64,000 nt of DNA from Chytridium lagenaria. Lineage: Eukaryota; Chytridiomycota; Chytridiomycetes; Chytridiales; Chytridiaceae. Of the stretch, positions 44,679-57,415 are shown one piece after another. The position numbers and the translations under genes were made by a program. The notes beneath the pieces were generated by a model that worked only from the letters and a program-made list of their open reading frames with translations, was not told where the DNA came from and did not search any database. The stretch spans positions 1 through 64,000 of the forward strand of contig JAHLKC010000039.1 of the NCBI GenBank assembly GCA_025449115.1, read 5' to 3'. Each line of letters starts with the position of its first letter. Position 1 is the first letter of the stretch.

Positions 44679-47600
44679 GCGTGTGTCTTGCATGGGACGC
44701 AATAGATCAACCCTGGTGCGTTTGAATGAAAATTGTCAATCATAAATCATACTACAGCATGGCAATTGAAACACTGTAATTTAAGCATTCTTCGAATCTG
44801 TGTTTTGCTTTAGAAACTGAAAACTGGGACCAGTCACCTTGTAAACATTGACGCTTCTCTGTGAAAGCATAAAAGAAGTTCTGCCATTTAAAGGCATATG
44901 TCACTGTGAAGGTTTCATAGTATCAAGCTGACTCTCAATGATTAGCGAGCTCCATTGGGCCGCACCTTGTAAGTATTGTTGACCAATTGAAATGACAACA
45001 GACTGCTTGCAGAGTATCTACCATGGCCAAAATTTATATGCACAGAAATAAATCACAACTTCAAGCAAGGTAGCAATAGATTTCATTTGCCTGAATCATT
45101 GTTCATCCAAGATAAAGACTATAAATTGTGGCTAGAGCTGCCAGTGCTCCTCCGGTGGAGATCCAAGCCTTTGGCCGTATAGTCTCGTTTCTGATGTAAT
45201 TTTTTTAATTTTTGCAATTTTATAAAACCACCTGACTGCACAACCTTCCTCTACAAGCCTGCGGAGGTTAATAAGTTAAGTACTTGTGAGTTCTTAACAA
45301 AGAGTACCAAAGAATACCAATCTGTTTGGCACATGATTCACCAATGGAGTGTTATTATGGTGCAATTATAATATAACCTCACCCAAGAGGCATAAATGTG
45401 TTGTACACTCATTATGTTCACGGCCAAGGTCAGTAAATACCGATAATTACACCAACCAAACGCACCAAGAATTAGACTAAATTTACATGAACTTTCACAC
45501 CGTGATGGGCAGATGAAGACGATAGTAAAAGACTTAACGAGAATGAAGAGGAGACAAAACTGAATATCCTTGATGTGCCAGAACACATCTATTAGTTACA
45601 CAAAAGTACGAATACCTCAGTGGAAGTGCCAACATTAAGACATGAAAAATGGTTGTAAGTTTACAGTGACATTAAATCCTGCTTATACTGTGGAAGGGGA
45701 AGGTAGTTTCTACTTTGCATTATAGTGTACTAATTATAGTTATTTTATGCAGGATGCGACAACAACTTTCAACTATATGTTAACATTAACTTAAATGACA
45801 AGGGAACTTCAAAACCAGTGTCAGTAAGAAGCCAAAATTTTTTTGACACAATGAGTCATTACACAAGATTCAGGAGGAGGAACATACAGTGACGTTTTTG
45901 ACGATACCCGCTACAAAAACTTTGACAAAACATCTTTTTACAGAGGATCACCCTAACAATGCAGCACTACTGCTTAGTAGAGGTGGATATTCCTATTTAA
46001 GTTGTAAATCAACTTTTGATCTCTTTGCTAAGGTTTACTGCCGACACCAAGTTTTCAAATGGCTTACAAAGGAAAGAGCAGGCCTGGCCTTTGGTTTTGG
46101 TCAACCTGAATATGCCACCAACCGAACGAGTAAAAAAGGAAAAGCTCATTATGTGTGGCATCCGCCAGAAGAAGCCAATGAACCTCAACAGCTTCTTAGT
46201 GCTGTTGATAAATGACCTTTATGAGAAAATAATTAAACATTACTAGCAATATAATTTACTAGATGGTGTAGACATTGTTATTTATAGTACTACATAATAT
46301 GTTTACTGTATGTATATCTTTATCTACTTTTACCAATCCCTAAAATCAATTAGATGGCGTGAAAAGTATTGTGACAACAACAGAATCTATAAGTTTATGA
46401 TGCCACCTCCGTGTAGTTATAGGAGATCAGCCGCTGCCATGTGTATGGGCTTTGCTGGCCATAACACAATCTTTGGGTGTCGCTACTGTACTATTGAAGA
46501 CAAATTCAGTGCGTCCCAAAAAATCTGATACCACCCTCTTGTACCAAGATCAGCCTAAAGGAATCTGCTCAGGCGGCAGCTTGAGTGTGACACAATGAGA
46601 CTTGTGTTAGAGTTATTGAAGAGAAAACGTAGTGACATCTTGCAAGCTGGGACAAGCTTTTGGCAGCACAAAATAAGCGCACAGAGCGAAAGTAGCACAG
46701 AATTCAGGTTTAAATTTTATTTCCATGTCACAACTTATTTTTATATAAATCAAGGGATCACAAAAGTCTCCATTTACAAGTTGAAATTTAATTAGTGGCC
46801 GTGATTTTTTGCTACAGACCAAATATTTCTTAGGCAATGTTTTTACATTGGAACGAGCAATTTTTGGAGGCATCATAAATCTCAGCAATTCCCTTCTCAA
46901 AGAACCACAGAAAAGAATATGACATCAAAAAATTCAAGGACTTGTCTTCCTTCCAATTTGACACAGCCCCCAAGTAACATCTTCAAAGATGAATTTTTTT
47001 TAAAATGGAAGAATAGAAAAGCTGGTGCTCTCTCATATCACTTCCCTTACTGAGAATGTTATACCCAACAAAGATCTTCTGGCTTGGTCAAGATTCACCA
47101 ATGTTATACAACTTTGTCAAAATTGTCTATTCTTTTGATGCGGAATCAATACAGGGATAGAAAGAGGATGTTATGAATTCTACAGTTATTACAAATATTA
47201 ACTGATATCTTGCTTTCTTCTTAACTTTATATAGGACTTATTATGGAGACAAAGAACTGGCGGATTTGCACTGGAGATTGAAAACAAGAAGCTTGTGGAC
47301 TCAGTTCACCTAATATCCGATCATATTGCATTATATGCTGCTCAAAATTCAAGGCCGGGACCACAACCTCTAGCTTGTATCAAGTGGCCATTTGAATTTT
47401 GAAAAGGACGAATTCAACACCACGTTTTTTTAATTTTGGGGCATCACTACCATGATGGTCACAATATTGACCAATCAGTCTTTTTGTAGGAATCTACCTG
47501 TCTGAAGACGGGTTTATTATGTATTCGATGGTGGAAGATCTTTTACTCAATAATTTTGGGGTCCGTGAGAACGAGATGGTGCGCCGTAAGAGATTTTTGC

Positions 47601-49746
47601 TATGGAGCCGCAACTTCAGATAGGTATCTTCAGACGCACCAGATCTAGAGTTCCGGCTCCTGAATGGTCTCGAGAACTCCAGCAAGTTTTGAAGAAGTGA
47701 ATCGATCTTGCAAATACAACTCCAAACCTCCTATCATGTTCCAACTCCAGCAGTGAGTCCAGTACCTCCTGAGCGTATACCAATGTCCATCATCAAACCG
47801 TTACCACAGACTCAGATTCAAAGCCCGCTGGGTTGCTTGAGGTTTCAGTCAAATTCCAGACATTGAATGTACTGAAACTTACTCACCTGTCACTCACTTA
47901 AATACAATCCAATACTTCATAGCGTGGAGTGTTATCATCAACCTATTAGTCTATCAAATAGACATAACCTAACCCATTTCAACTAAAGCAAAAACAAAGG
48001 GTAATTATTTATGAGGTTTATTTGAAATTAACCTTTTACTTGCTATTGTTTCAGGGCCAGAGATTCCTTCTAGATGAGGGTTAATTTAGATGTATCAAAA
48101 CAATCCTCCAAGGACGATCTGTTATTATTTGCCGTTGGGTTAGGGTTGAAGTTCTCTTCAAGTAGCAGCAGGAGGAGATTTGGAATGTAAGTGCTCTGAA
48201 ATTATCTTTACTAAGAAAATAAAAATTATAAAGGGTCTGGTAGAGCTGTGGATAGGAATTTTTCCAGATTTAAGACCCTACAAGGATCTACGCTGATCAA
48301 GTTGGTTTAAACAACCAAAATGGTGACACATAGTTGTTTAACTTTTCCAGATTACTGAATTGTACTTTAAATAACGACGTATTGCAAGATTTTGCGGCAA
48401 CTGTATAATAAATTTGCTGTTTTATGTAAGTTATTAAATGCACTACAAACAATAAAAAAGTTTGAATATATTACCAGCCCATATTGCCACGTGGATACTT
48501 AAAAATTTTGATATAACTATCTGTGTGTGTAATGCACACCCAGCACACTAGCCTCAGACGCTAAAGCAATACGTCAAATGAGAGCTCTTGCTGTGGACAT
48601 GCTACAAGTAACGTGAACTGGCCTCTGTTGCGGGTTCCCACTCTGTATTGGTGGATTATCGTAATTTATACACAAAATATGGGATGTCCATTGGCATAGA
48701 CAGTTGTAGCAACGCGTCAGTGTCTTGAAATATTCACCAATGTGCTCCTGGATGCCAATGCTTTTATATTGCCATGACCTTGTCAAAATCCACGTTGAAA
48801 ACACAATTGTCTGTGATTTTTACAAAAGTACCATGTATTCTGCAAACTTGGGGACCTTGAGAAATAGGCCCTATACCAAATGGGAAAAATACATACAAAA
48901 GAGGTTAGCTTTGATGGGCCTAGTTTATACACGAAGGAATATAGGTATTCCTTTATGGCTTGCCATTTGCTGATGATCTTAAGATGCATACGTCGAAAAG
49001 GAGCTTTCATGGACTGTAATTGACTCTAGTTCCAACACTTCCCAAAGTACAAGTACTCTTTTGCAAGGGGCCACCTTTCAGGATGCTTCTAGTTTCCAAT
49101 TTGATGGATCCATATGGTGATATTACAAATCAGGATGGTGAAGGAATGGACAGGGATATACAGGCAGATATCAACATATTTGGAGCAGACCGAATCAGAT
49201 ACCGTCCAAAAGAGTATGATAACCAATTCAAGTATGTCATCTAATGTATTGCGCCATAGCACTGAAGAATACCGACAAAAAGTGTGGATTGAGTACAAAG
49301 AAAGTATTCTAAATCAAGAATCCACTGCAGCGCCTTGTCCCAACAACGTATTCATTATTCAAGATTATAGAGCCAATCCTAAAATGAATCTATATTGACG
49401 TCATGATCTAACAGCTACTGATATTTGGAAAGAAAACTAAATTCGTTTCGCTTTAAATATACAATATGGGGCTGGAATTGGAGGCAAACCAAATGCAACT
49501 GCACTCGTAGAATATCAACTTGTATACATAAAGACGTTATCCCCTTTGTTAAAGATCACATTAAATATCCGCAAGGTGAGCTTAGTTTTTTCTCGGAACA
49601 CAGTTGTCCACAACAGCGGTATCAGACAAGTTGTACGCTTACCGCTAAATACGTACGTTTACTAGCGTTGTTACACGCATAAAGCCGCATTTGTTTGGTT
49701 GTTGCCATAACTGCACGCATACTGTTTTCAGCTTTGCACCTTTATT
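44679..49746. other. 5-kb gene-free, AT-rich transposon graveyard
   Basis: No open frame longer than about 110 codons, and base composition and codon texture differ from the genes to the left. A 108-codon frame at 45889-46215 (NNAALLLSRGGYSYLSCKS, HYVWHPPEEANEPQQL) and a Cys-containing fragment at 46310-46528 (MGFAGHNTIFGCRYC) resemble degraded DNA-transposon proteins, but I cannot name a family. Taken with the Cys-cluster relic that follows, this is probably a decayed large DNA transposon. Confidence 0.45.
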
Positions 49747-50350
49747 GTGCTGATAGCTGCGAGCGTTTTTTTTTTTATCTTCCACACAGATACAGACCCG
49801 TTTATAAGTCTTCACTTTGACAAGAGATTTAAGATATTCGCGGTTCTTGATGAAAGAATTACTACTGGATCGCAGTGGCTTATACTTCGCATGTTCATCA
49901 ACAAAAGCAACAAGGTGGCTTTCCACTGCGAAGGTATCCATTGCAGAAATGGGAAAGTCAACGTCAGCCCATGTTATCACATTGATGTCCTACGAAAAGC
50001 TGATCTTCAGTCAACAAGTCGTATCTCCTGAAGAGGACAAAAAAATGGTTCGGTGTCTTGGAAGCCAATACCCCCACCGCATTATTCACTTCTTGAACGT
50101 GAGGCTAGTTTTTGGCCTCCAAGAATCTTCAGGGCTGGAGAAGATGCGATTCTGAACCCTGGCACTGTCTTCTACCTTGAAGGTGACTCTCAATGCGTCT
50201 GCGGATTAAAGATACAAAATTGCGATTCTGAAAAAAGATTTGGTGGTGTATGCTATACACAGAACACGGAGCGTTGCTGCTTTATTGAAACAGCAAAATG
50301 CACGCGTTGCCCTCCAAGGCCTAACAGATTTATTGGGCCTGACCTTGGAG
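49747..50350 (+). pseudogene. Relic of a Cys-cluster protein of KDZ-type transposons (tentative)
   Basis: Overlapping frames give FHCEGIHCRNGKVNV, then CVCGLKIQNC, FGGVCYTQNTERCCFIETAK, CTRCP and RFIGPDLGVLGFF. The row of Cys pairs followed by R-x-IGPDLG-x-LG resembles the cysteine clusters found with Kyakuja-Dileera-Zisupton transposases in fungi. The frame is cut at 50350 by the LTR of copia family A, so the element was inactivated at the latest by that insertion. Confidence 0.4.
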
Positions 50351-50828
50351 TGTTGGGTTTTTTCATCTTTCTATGTTGTTTTACTCACTCACATTCTTAT
50401 GTTGTCTAAGTCCTTTTAACCCCAAACTGTTGGGGTTTTCATCTTACTATTTTGATTTACTCACCCACATTCTTATTTTGTCTAAGTTTTTTTCCCCCCC
50501 CCCAACTGTTTTATTTACGCGTAATTTAAAGTTTAGTTATCAGTTGTGTTGAGCTCCTCATTCCATTTAAGGATGCGTTTATCCCTAAACTTTATTAATT
50601 TATGTTTATTTTATGATACGTAAAAGGAGGGATTTACGGATCATGAGTTCTGTTGTAAATCCCCACCTTTCTACATGTATTGCGAAAAGTAGTTAGAATC
50701 AATATATGGAAGTTTCATTGTTATTAGCTCCCTGTCACCGCTGGAGACAACATCACCATTCATTATAGTTTAACTCTCTTTATTTAAATATTATATTATA
50801 ATTACAATTGAGCCCCGTAACCCCTACA
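50351..50828 (+). repeat. 5' LTR of copia family A
   Basis: Runs from TGTTGGGTTTTTTCATC to GCCCCGTAACCCCTACA. It aligns with 56694-57092. It is about 80 bp longer because the first ~77 bp are tandemly repeated (second unit starts near 50428). Confidence 0.92.
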
Positions 50829-50830
50829 AG

Positions 50831-50842
50831 TGGTAGCACTTC
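50831..50842 (+). promoter_or_regulatory. Primer-binding site of copia A
   Basis: TGGTAGCACTTC two bases inside the 5' LTR. TGGTAGC pairs with the 3' end of initiator tRNA-Met (GCUACCA), the primer used by many copia elements. The same 12 bases occur in element B. Confidence 0.75.
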
Positions 50843-50859
50843 ACCTGGTTGAAAGGAGG

Positions 50860-52312
50860 AGTGAATTGATCCATTTGAGGGCCGAAGAGTAAAAGAGAAA
50901 AGAGCAATCATCCCAAGAAAGAAAGAAAGCTGTCAACACGAGAAGATGACGAAAGAGAACGACGAAAACCTGTGATGTTTGATGGGACACAGTTCCACAT
51001 CTGGAAGTACCGCATGATCGGGTACTTGAAGGCAAAGGCCTTTGGAAGATCGTCGAAAAGGGCTGGACGCCCTATGCAGTCGTTGACACGCCTACAAATG
51101 CCGAAAAGAAGACTAGGTTAGAAGAAGAAGACTTGGACATGTAAGCAAAAGCAAGAATCGAATCAAGAGTTCACGACATCATCCTACCGTTGATACAGGA
51201 CGAATCCACGGCAAAGGCGACTTGGGATAAAATTTTGAGACCTATGAGAGAAAGGCTCAGACAAACAGAAACGCAATTAGGCGCAAACTAACAAACTTGA
51301 AAATGAAAGAAGGATACGACTTGACGACTTACATCGAGGAAGTCTCGTCAACCATTCAGCAACTGAAGGCTGCGGGGAAGGCACGGCAACCCCGCAACAC
51401 ATATCCATCCTTTTGACGACCCTCCCTGAAGCATACAACATCATAGTCAACCTTCTGGAGAACGAACTTAAAGCCGAGGCTGACTATGCCATTGTCGTCG
51501 GAAAGCTGTTAGACCATGAAACGAAGCTGAAAGAGAGAAGAAAGAAAATGAAGATAATGAAGTGCCCAGGCTCATGCTGTGGGACGCTACAACAACCAGC
51601 AACAAAGACATCGCGGTGGTGAGGACCGAGAATGCTACAATTGCGGAAAGAGAGAACACTTAGCTAGAGACTGCTGGAGTGCGAGAAGAAATAACGACAG
51701 CTGAAATGAAAGAGATAACGAACCTCAAGCTCAACCTGCGGCTGCAGGAAGACTCTTTCCGTGAAAAAGGACGCGGAGGTTTCCGTGGTCAAGGAGGACG
51801 CAGAAGCGAGAGTGGTTGGAATCGAGGACCTAACGCAAACCTGGCAAACCAAAACAACAATCAGAACAACAACAACGGAGGAAATCCTGTCGTACTACCT
51901 ACCGTCAACATGAGCTCGGAAGGCGGTCCGCAGACTAGAGACACTAGATGGATGTTAGACTCTGGAGCCACTCACCACATGACGTTCCAACCCAACATCC
52001 TGTTAAACTACTGCTCCATTCAGTGCAACATCGGTACTGCTGACAACAACAGCAACATTGAATCTCGTGAGTTGGTGACTGCGAAGTAAAGATTTGAAAT
52101 GGCGAAAGAACCGGAACATTAATACTCAAGAACGTTTTGTACGTACCAAACATCAGATGGAATCTGATCTCGCTTGGGATGGCGAGGAAGAAGGACCTTG
52201 ATATCTTTCCGAAGGATGACGGATACGATCTTAAACCAAAGAAAGAACCGTCAGCACAAGCGCAACGTTCACCTACAGCAGCAAAAAGAACCTCATCTAC
52301 CTCGATCAAGTG
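50860..52312 (+). pseudogene. gag-protease region of copia A
   Basis: In shifting frames: FDGTQFHIWKYRMIGYLKAK (gag start), helical gag, zinc knuckle CYNCGKREHLARDC near 51640, a Gly/Arg/Asn-rich linker, and the protease motif WMLDSGATHHMTF near 51950-51990. At least five frame changes or stops make it non-functional. Confidence 0.85.
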
Positions 52313-52428
52313 ATCGAATTCAAGCCAAGCACCGCCACGGCAAAAGCTGAGAAGGCTCTAACATCGCACCAATGGCACTTGCGGATGGGTCACCTAGGAA
52401 AGAAGGGAGTGAAGAAGTTATGTGAAAT

Positions 52429-53348
52429 CTCTGGGCACGCTCCTTGGACTCTAAGTCCATAGGAGGAGATCACAAGATGTCATAACATGTCTAATAAAGA
52501 TTAGCAGTAACAAGTCTACTCATTAAAGAGCTATTACACTTGATGTTAGTAGTATGAATTTAAGGTGTGAGGATGAAGTGATTCTAATGGGGTTTTTCTT
52601 AGGGTTTCCAACAATGCCAATCAATAAAGATACTGGGGTGACAAAGCTCTAAGCTATGTCTAACAACTATTCTGGTGTAAATCTACAAGACTCTTCCAAC
52701 AACTCTTTTATATAACCAATTACCTATGCAAACCAGCAGTCAAGTTGTATTTCCACGCGCTCCCAGGTGGTCAGGACTCAATGGCATGCATAAGAGGGAG
52801 AATAGTGTAGCGTACTTGCCTGTCATTGTCCATGAGCATCAGGAGGGGCATTGAATGAGTTCTCATTCAAGAGCATGTCACAACATCCCGTGCCATGGTA
52901 CACTTTAAGACTTAATTAAAACAGGGCCCATTTCAAGTAAGAGGCAGATAGAAAGACATGGTGTCATATAAGCAATGTGGGGGGAAGATCATGCACAAAC
53001 AGGACAGGATATGATGATTTTTGTGGGGACAACTTCTCTCTCAGTTTATTATTAATTTTGCTGCCGTAAATAAGTTAGTCAAAAGAGGATATAGTAAACA
53101 ACAAAACAAACAAGAAACGAGAAAAATATAAACAATAAACACATAAACCCCTATATACATAAGTACTTCTGCTTGTTCCTAACGCGTCCATATAACTTTA
53201 AACAAATACGCATTAGTGACGTCAGTCGTAATTTGACAACAAAGAATCATCATAGCAGAGTACACGTACCTTTGGAAATATAAGTGACGCTAGGCTAAGA
53301 CAATCATTTATAGTCATTATATCTTTTATTTATAGTAAAATATTTCGC
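52429..53348. mobile_element. Unidentified 920-bp insertion in the copia A integrase
   Basis: It separates the integrase HHCC start (HQWHLRMGHLGKKGVKKL) from its continuation (VNMTNEEDTYLSEGC). The heptamer GTGAAAT occurs on both sides (52422-52428 and 53349-53355), a possible target-site duplication. The insert has no coding capacity or obvious terminal inverted repeats and is unrelated to either LTR family here. Confidence 0.6.
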
Positions 53349-54830
53349 GTGAAATATAAGAAAACCTTCAACATTTCACAGTTAATGAAGGTAGCGAAGG
53401 GGGTCAACATGACGAATGAAGAAGACACTTACCTTTCTGAGGGATGCGTTGATGGGAAAATTACAAGGACATCATTTCCTGACAAACCCAACGAGTTAAA
53501 GGCCAAAGACCCTCTCGAGAAAATCCATGTCGATATCGTTGGACCTATGAAGACCGCGTCAAATAATGGCGCACGTTACTTCCTTACCATCGTTGATAGC
53601 ACAACAAACTACGTTACCGTTAAGCTGTGCAAGAAGAAGAATGAGACGTTCAAGTACATCAAAAGTTTCAAAGAAGAGGCCGATAAGAAAATCAAACGGA
53701 AGCTCATTGAAATCGTGGCAGACAACAGCGGCAATTCAACAACAAGCAAATAAAAGATTGGTGTTTAGAGCATGGGACTCGACTTACCTTTACCATGCCG
53801 TACACACCGCAACAGAACAGTGTTGCTGAACGGATGAACAGGACCTTGAACGAGAGGTCTAAAAGTATGTTAAGCTCTTCAAAACTAGAAACGCGTTTTT
53901 GGGGTGAAGCCGTGATGGCTGCAGCTTACCTTATTAACCGATCACCAACCCGAACGAACGAACAAGAAACAACGCCGCTTGAGAGATTCGCCGGAGTGAA
54001 ACCTGACTTGTCAAGACTTCGTGGATGGGGATGCCTGGCGCTCGTCTTGATACCCAAGCAGCAACAAAAGAAGGGAGAATTTAATGCTCGACGCTGTATT
54101 CTGGTGGGTATGAACCGATGGGCTATCGACTTTGGGATTTGCAAACGAATAAGTTGGTTAGAAGCAAGTCAGTGATTTTTAACGAGGGGGTAATGGCGGC
54201 AGAAGCAGAGAAGGGAGAATCAAAGTTTGAAGGGGAGGTTCAAGAGTGGAAAAACGACCTAGACTTACAGGATTACTCCACAGACTCGTCAAGCTCTGGT
54301 GGAAGTGAAGTTGATACGGCAGTAAACGACAAAGAGTCTGAAGATGACAAAGATGATAATGTTAGTTATCATACACCCAATCGCGAAGACAATGAAGACG
54401 AAGAAAGAGAGAAACCTCACTCACCTACGGTTGGTCGATCCAGTGGAAGAAGAGTTCCAAACTTCCGTGAAGACCTGGATGAACCATATGAGACATCCCT
54501 TCGAAGGTCATCACGGAACAAAAGGAAACCTGGAGAGTTTTGGACGGTTAGACCATCTGCAAACACCGCATCGTTAGAAGATGACGACGAACCAAAAACC
54601 TACGAGGAAGCGATGGGTAGGAAGGAGAAGGACGAGTGGAGGGAAAGCGATGGAGGAGGAAATGAAGAGTTTGGTTGAGATGGGAATATGGAGGTTGGTT
54701 CCCCGACCAAAAGGGAGAAAGACTATTAAATCAGGATGGGTGTACAAAACAAAGCGAGATGAGTTGGGAAATCTCGACAAACAGAAAGCTAGATTTGTTG
54801 CTAAAGGTTATTCGCAAAACAAGGAATCGA
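53349..54830 (+). pseudogene. Integrase and RT start of copia A
   Basis: Integrase core: LEKIHVDIVGPM, IVADNSG (the second Asp; the usual GGEF is disrupted), MPYTPQQNSVAERMNRTL with the catalytic Glu region, FWGEAVMAAAYLINRSP. An acidic linker follows (54180-54560), then the RT start [29 protein letters not shown], cut at 54831 by the solo LTR. Multiple frame changes. Confidence 0.88.
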
Positions 54831-54831
54831 C

Positions 54832-55334
54832 TGTTGAATACTTGTTGTTCACGGGCTCAATTAAAACAAAGTTAAACGCACTTTTGCTCGAACAACGTTC
54901 TTGATTTATTTCGACTCAACACACGAGTCTTTAAATACTCAAACAAAACGAACAAGTAAAGAGGAAAGACAACACAAAGGTAAACCTATCGGAAACGCGT
55001 ACACTCACGCGTTAAACTCTCCATTACAAAGATAAACAAATCAGAGAGCCTTGACAGGATCAAAGGGAATAAAGGCTAGAAGGGAATGTCCAATCACAAA
55101 CAGGTAGAGTTATAATTAAACTGGCATAAAGAAAATAAACCAATCAAGGAAGGTAAATCAAAGTGGAAATTCAAATGAGTCCAGAATGTAAATTAGAAGT
55201 CCAGTAGGCGCGTTCGCGCTCAACTCTAACGACGCGTAAATTCCAGAGCACTCTAGTGTCGCGCCAAACGCCACGGACTAATGGTGCGAGTGATCCTGAG
55301 GCGTCCTTGTGAGTCAAGTGAGCGAAACCCAACA
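54832..55334 (-). repeat. Solo LTR of copia family B (reversed), inside element A
   Basis: 503 bp, from TGTTGAATACTTG to GAAACCCAACA, the reverse complement of the family B LTR. It is flanked by the perfect 5-bp target-site duplication TCGAC (54827-54831 and 55335-55339). Removing it restores continuity of the RT (YSQN...DYDKKFAPVIKQ). It arose from insertion of a full B element followed by LTR-LTR recombination. Confidence 0.95.
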
Positions 55335-56662
55335 TCGACTATGACAAGAAGTTCGCACCTGTCATCAAGCAAGCGACGCTGAGAGTGATGCTTGCGGTCG
55401 CTTGTCAAGAGAAGATGGAGATTTGGCAATCTGACGTCAAGACCGCGTTCTTGAACGGCAAGATTGAAGATCATGAGATTTATATCGAACAACCAGAAGG
55501 ATTGGTCGTCGAAGGGAAAGAAGATTGGGTGTGCCTGTGCATGAAGAGCCTCTACGGACTCGTTCAAGCACCAATGTGTTTCAACACCGACTTGAACACG
55601 TTCCAAGTCGACGAGGAGAAGTTTACTCGCTCTACGGCTGATCCATGTCTTTACTACAAGTGAAACGGCAAGGACCTCACCTTGAAGGGAGTCTATGTTG
55701 ATGATGTCATAGAGGTGTCGACAAGCAAGGAGGAATTAGACCGATCAGAAAAACGGTCATGACACGTTACCGAGGTACAAGAGCTCCAAGTTTTCGATAC
55801 GTGCTGGGGTGGCAATGTTGTTATGATCGTGTAAAAGGGAAGAATGTGGTGTTCCAGCAGAGACACATCAAAACGATGGGTCAAAAGCTGGAATTACCGA
55901 GAACCCTTTTACACTATACCCCAATGGACGCAATCAAGAAACTCCTGAAGAACATGGAAGGCAAAATAATGAAAACGAACGAGAAGAATCAAAGATACCG
56001 ACAATACACTGGATCCTGATGTATGCAATGATCGGGAGAAGACCTGATATTGCATTCGCACTCGGAATGAGCGCTAGATTTCAAGAGAACCCTTACCCTG
56101 TGCATTGGGATGCACTTTACCAAACGTGTGGATAGTTGCAGCAAACGAAGCAATTGGGAATGCAGTACACTCGAAAGACAAGCTGGAATTGGTGGGATAT
56201 GAGGATGTTAACATGGGAACTGATCCTGACGACATGAAGTCAACCAGTGGTTTTGTAATCACTTTAAATGGGGGAGCTGTGGTGTGGGGAACGAAAAAGC
56301 AAGCAACAACGGCTCAGTCTACTGTCGAGGCTGAATATGTTTCACTTAGTGAAGCATCGTCGTATATTATATGGGTCATCCATCTTCTGGGGGAGTTGGG
56401 TTATACGTTCAATGACCCTCCTGTGATCTACTGCGACAACACTACGGCAAATTCCCTCGCAAGCACGCCAATAATTTCGCAAAGTTCTCGACATGTGGAT
56501 AGAAGGTTCCACGTCATACAGGACCGAGTTAACGCGAAGAAAATACGAGTTGAGTACTTGAACACTAAGGAGCAACCTGCAGACTCGTTCACGAAAGCCT
56601 TGCCTCGAAAGAAATTTGAAGAATTACAAGCAAAGTTTGGAATGGTTGAAGTGGTTGACTAA
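55335..56662 (+). pseudogene. RT and RNase H of copia A
   Basis: RT palm: DVKTAFLNGKIEDHEIYIEQ, WVCLCMKSLYGLVQAPMCFN, VYVDDVI (YVDD catalytic box near 55690). RNase H: GYEDVNMGTDPDDMKS, STVEAEYVSLSEASS, YCDN, ending with KEQPADSFTKALPR. Several stops and shifts, including TGA after LYYK at 55661. Confidence 0.9.
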
Positions 56663-56693
56663 TAGTGAAAGGTTAGAAAGCTGAGGGGGAGAA

Positions 56694-57092
56694 TGTTGGG
56701 TTGTTCATCTTTCTATTTTGTTTTACTCACCCACATTCTTATTTTGTCTAAGTCGTTCTTCCCCCAAACTGAGTAATATTTTCGGGTTATTTTAAGTTTG
56801 TGTTCATCAGTTGTGTTGAGCTCCTCATTCCATTTGAGGATGCGTTAATCACTAAACTTTATCATTTATTTTTATTTTATGATACAAAAAAGGAGGGATT
56901 TACAGGTCATGAGATCTGTTGGAAATCCCCACTTTCTACGTGTATTGAGAAAAAGGTGTTAACATCAATATATGGAAGTTTCATGGTTATTAGCTCCCTG
57001 TCACCTCTGGAGACTCCATCATCAGTTTTCATAGTTTATCTACTATATTAATTCATTATATTTACTTACACTTGAGCCCCGTAACCCCTACA
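56694..57092 (+). repeat. 3' LTR of copia family A
   Basis: Starts TGTTGGGTTGTTCATC after the purine tract and ends GCCCCGTAACCCCTACA. 399 bp; lacks the tandem duplication of the 5' LTR. Confidence 0.93.
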
Positions 57093-57415
57093 GATGTGTC
57101 CACCTGGAAGGTGCACAGGAAGCTGCTGGAAAAAGTGGGAAGCGATTCAGGAAGTTGGGGGAGTGATGAAGACTCCGAAGATTCCGAAGATGAGTCATTG
57201 AGCTCTGAGGATGATGGAGATGATGCATCACAGATCAGTGAAGACAGGAACGTGTTAGATGATGATGTCGAGGATGCTCAGGAAGAGAACGACGCGTCAG
57301 AGGAGTTTGAAGACGCCAAAATCGCCAAGGAGGACTCCTCAGCGCGCTACACGCAGCGTTTCTCGCCTCCCGGTACCAGCAACACCACCAACAGAGGAAG
57401 GAACTCGTTGTTATT
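57093..57415 (+). mobile_element. Fragment of a second copia B copy (integrase-RT linker)
   Basis: This block matches 60292-60617 of element B nearly base for base (encodes VSTWKVHRKLL, SLSSEDDGD and the following Ser/Glu-rich linker), but has no flanking pol sequence. It abuts the A 3' LTR on the left and the full-length B element on the right. Confidence 0.9.

Larger units (their letters stand above)
50351..57092 (+). mobile_element. Copia family A LTR retrotransposon, decayed and interrupted
   Basis: Ty1/copia order is visible: LTR, primer-binding site, gag, protease, integrase, RT, RNase H, polypurine tract (56683-56693), LTR. Two insertions interrupt it: an unidentified 920-bp block at 52429-53348 and a reversed solo LTR of family B at 54832-55334. 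Coding parts carry many stops and shifts. The two LTRs (478 and 399 bp) differ by substitutions and an internal duplication, so the copy is old. Flanks TGGAG and GATGT do not match, so no target-site duplication remains and one end has been rearranged. Confidence 0.9.

Noticed and set aside
50351..57092. Element A as a target with matching 5-bp duplication
   Set aside because: Flanks TGGAG and GATGT differ, so no duplication can be claimed.
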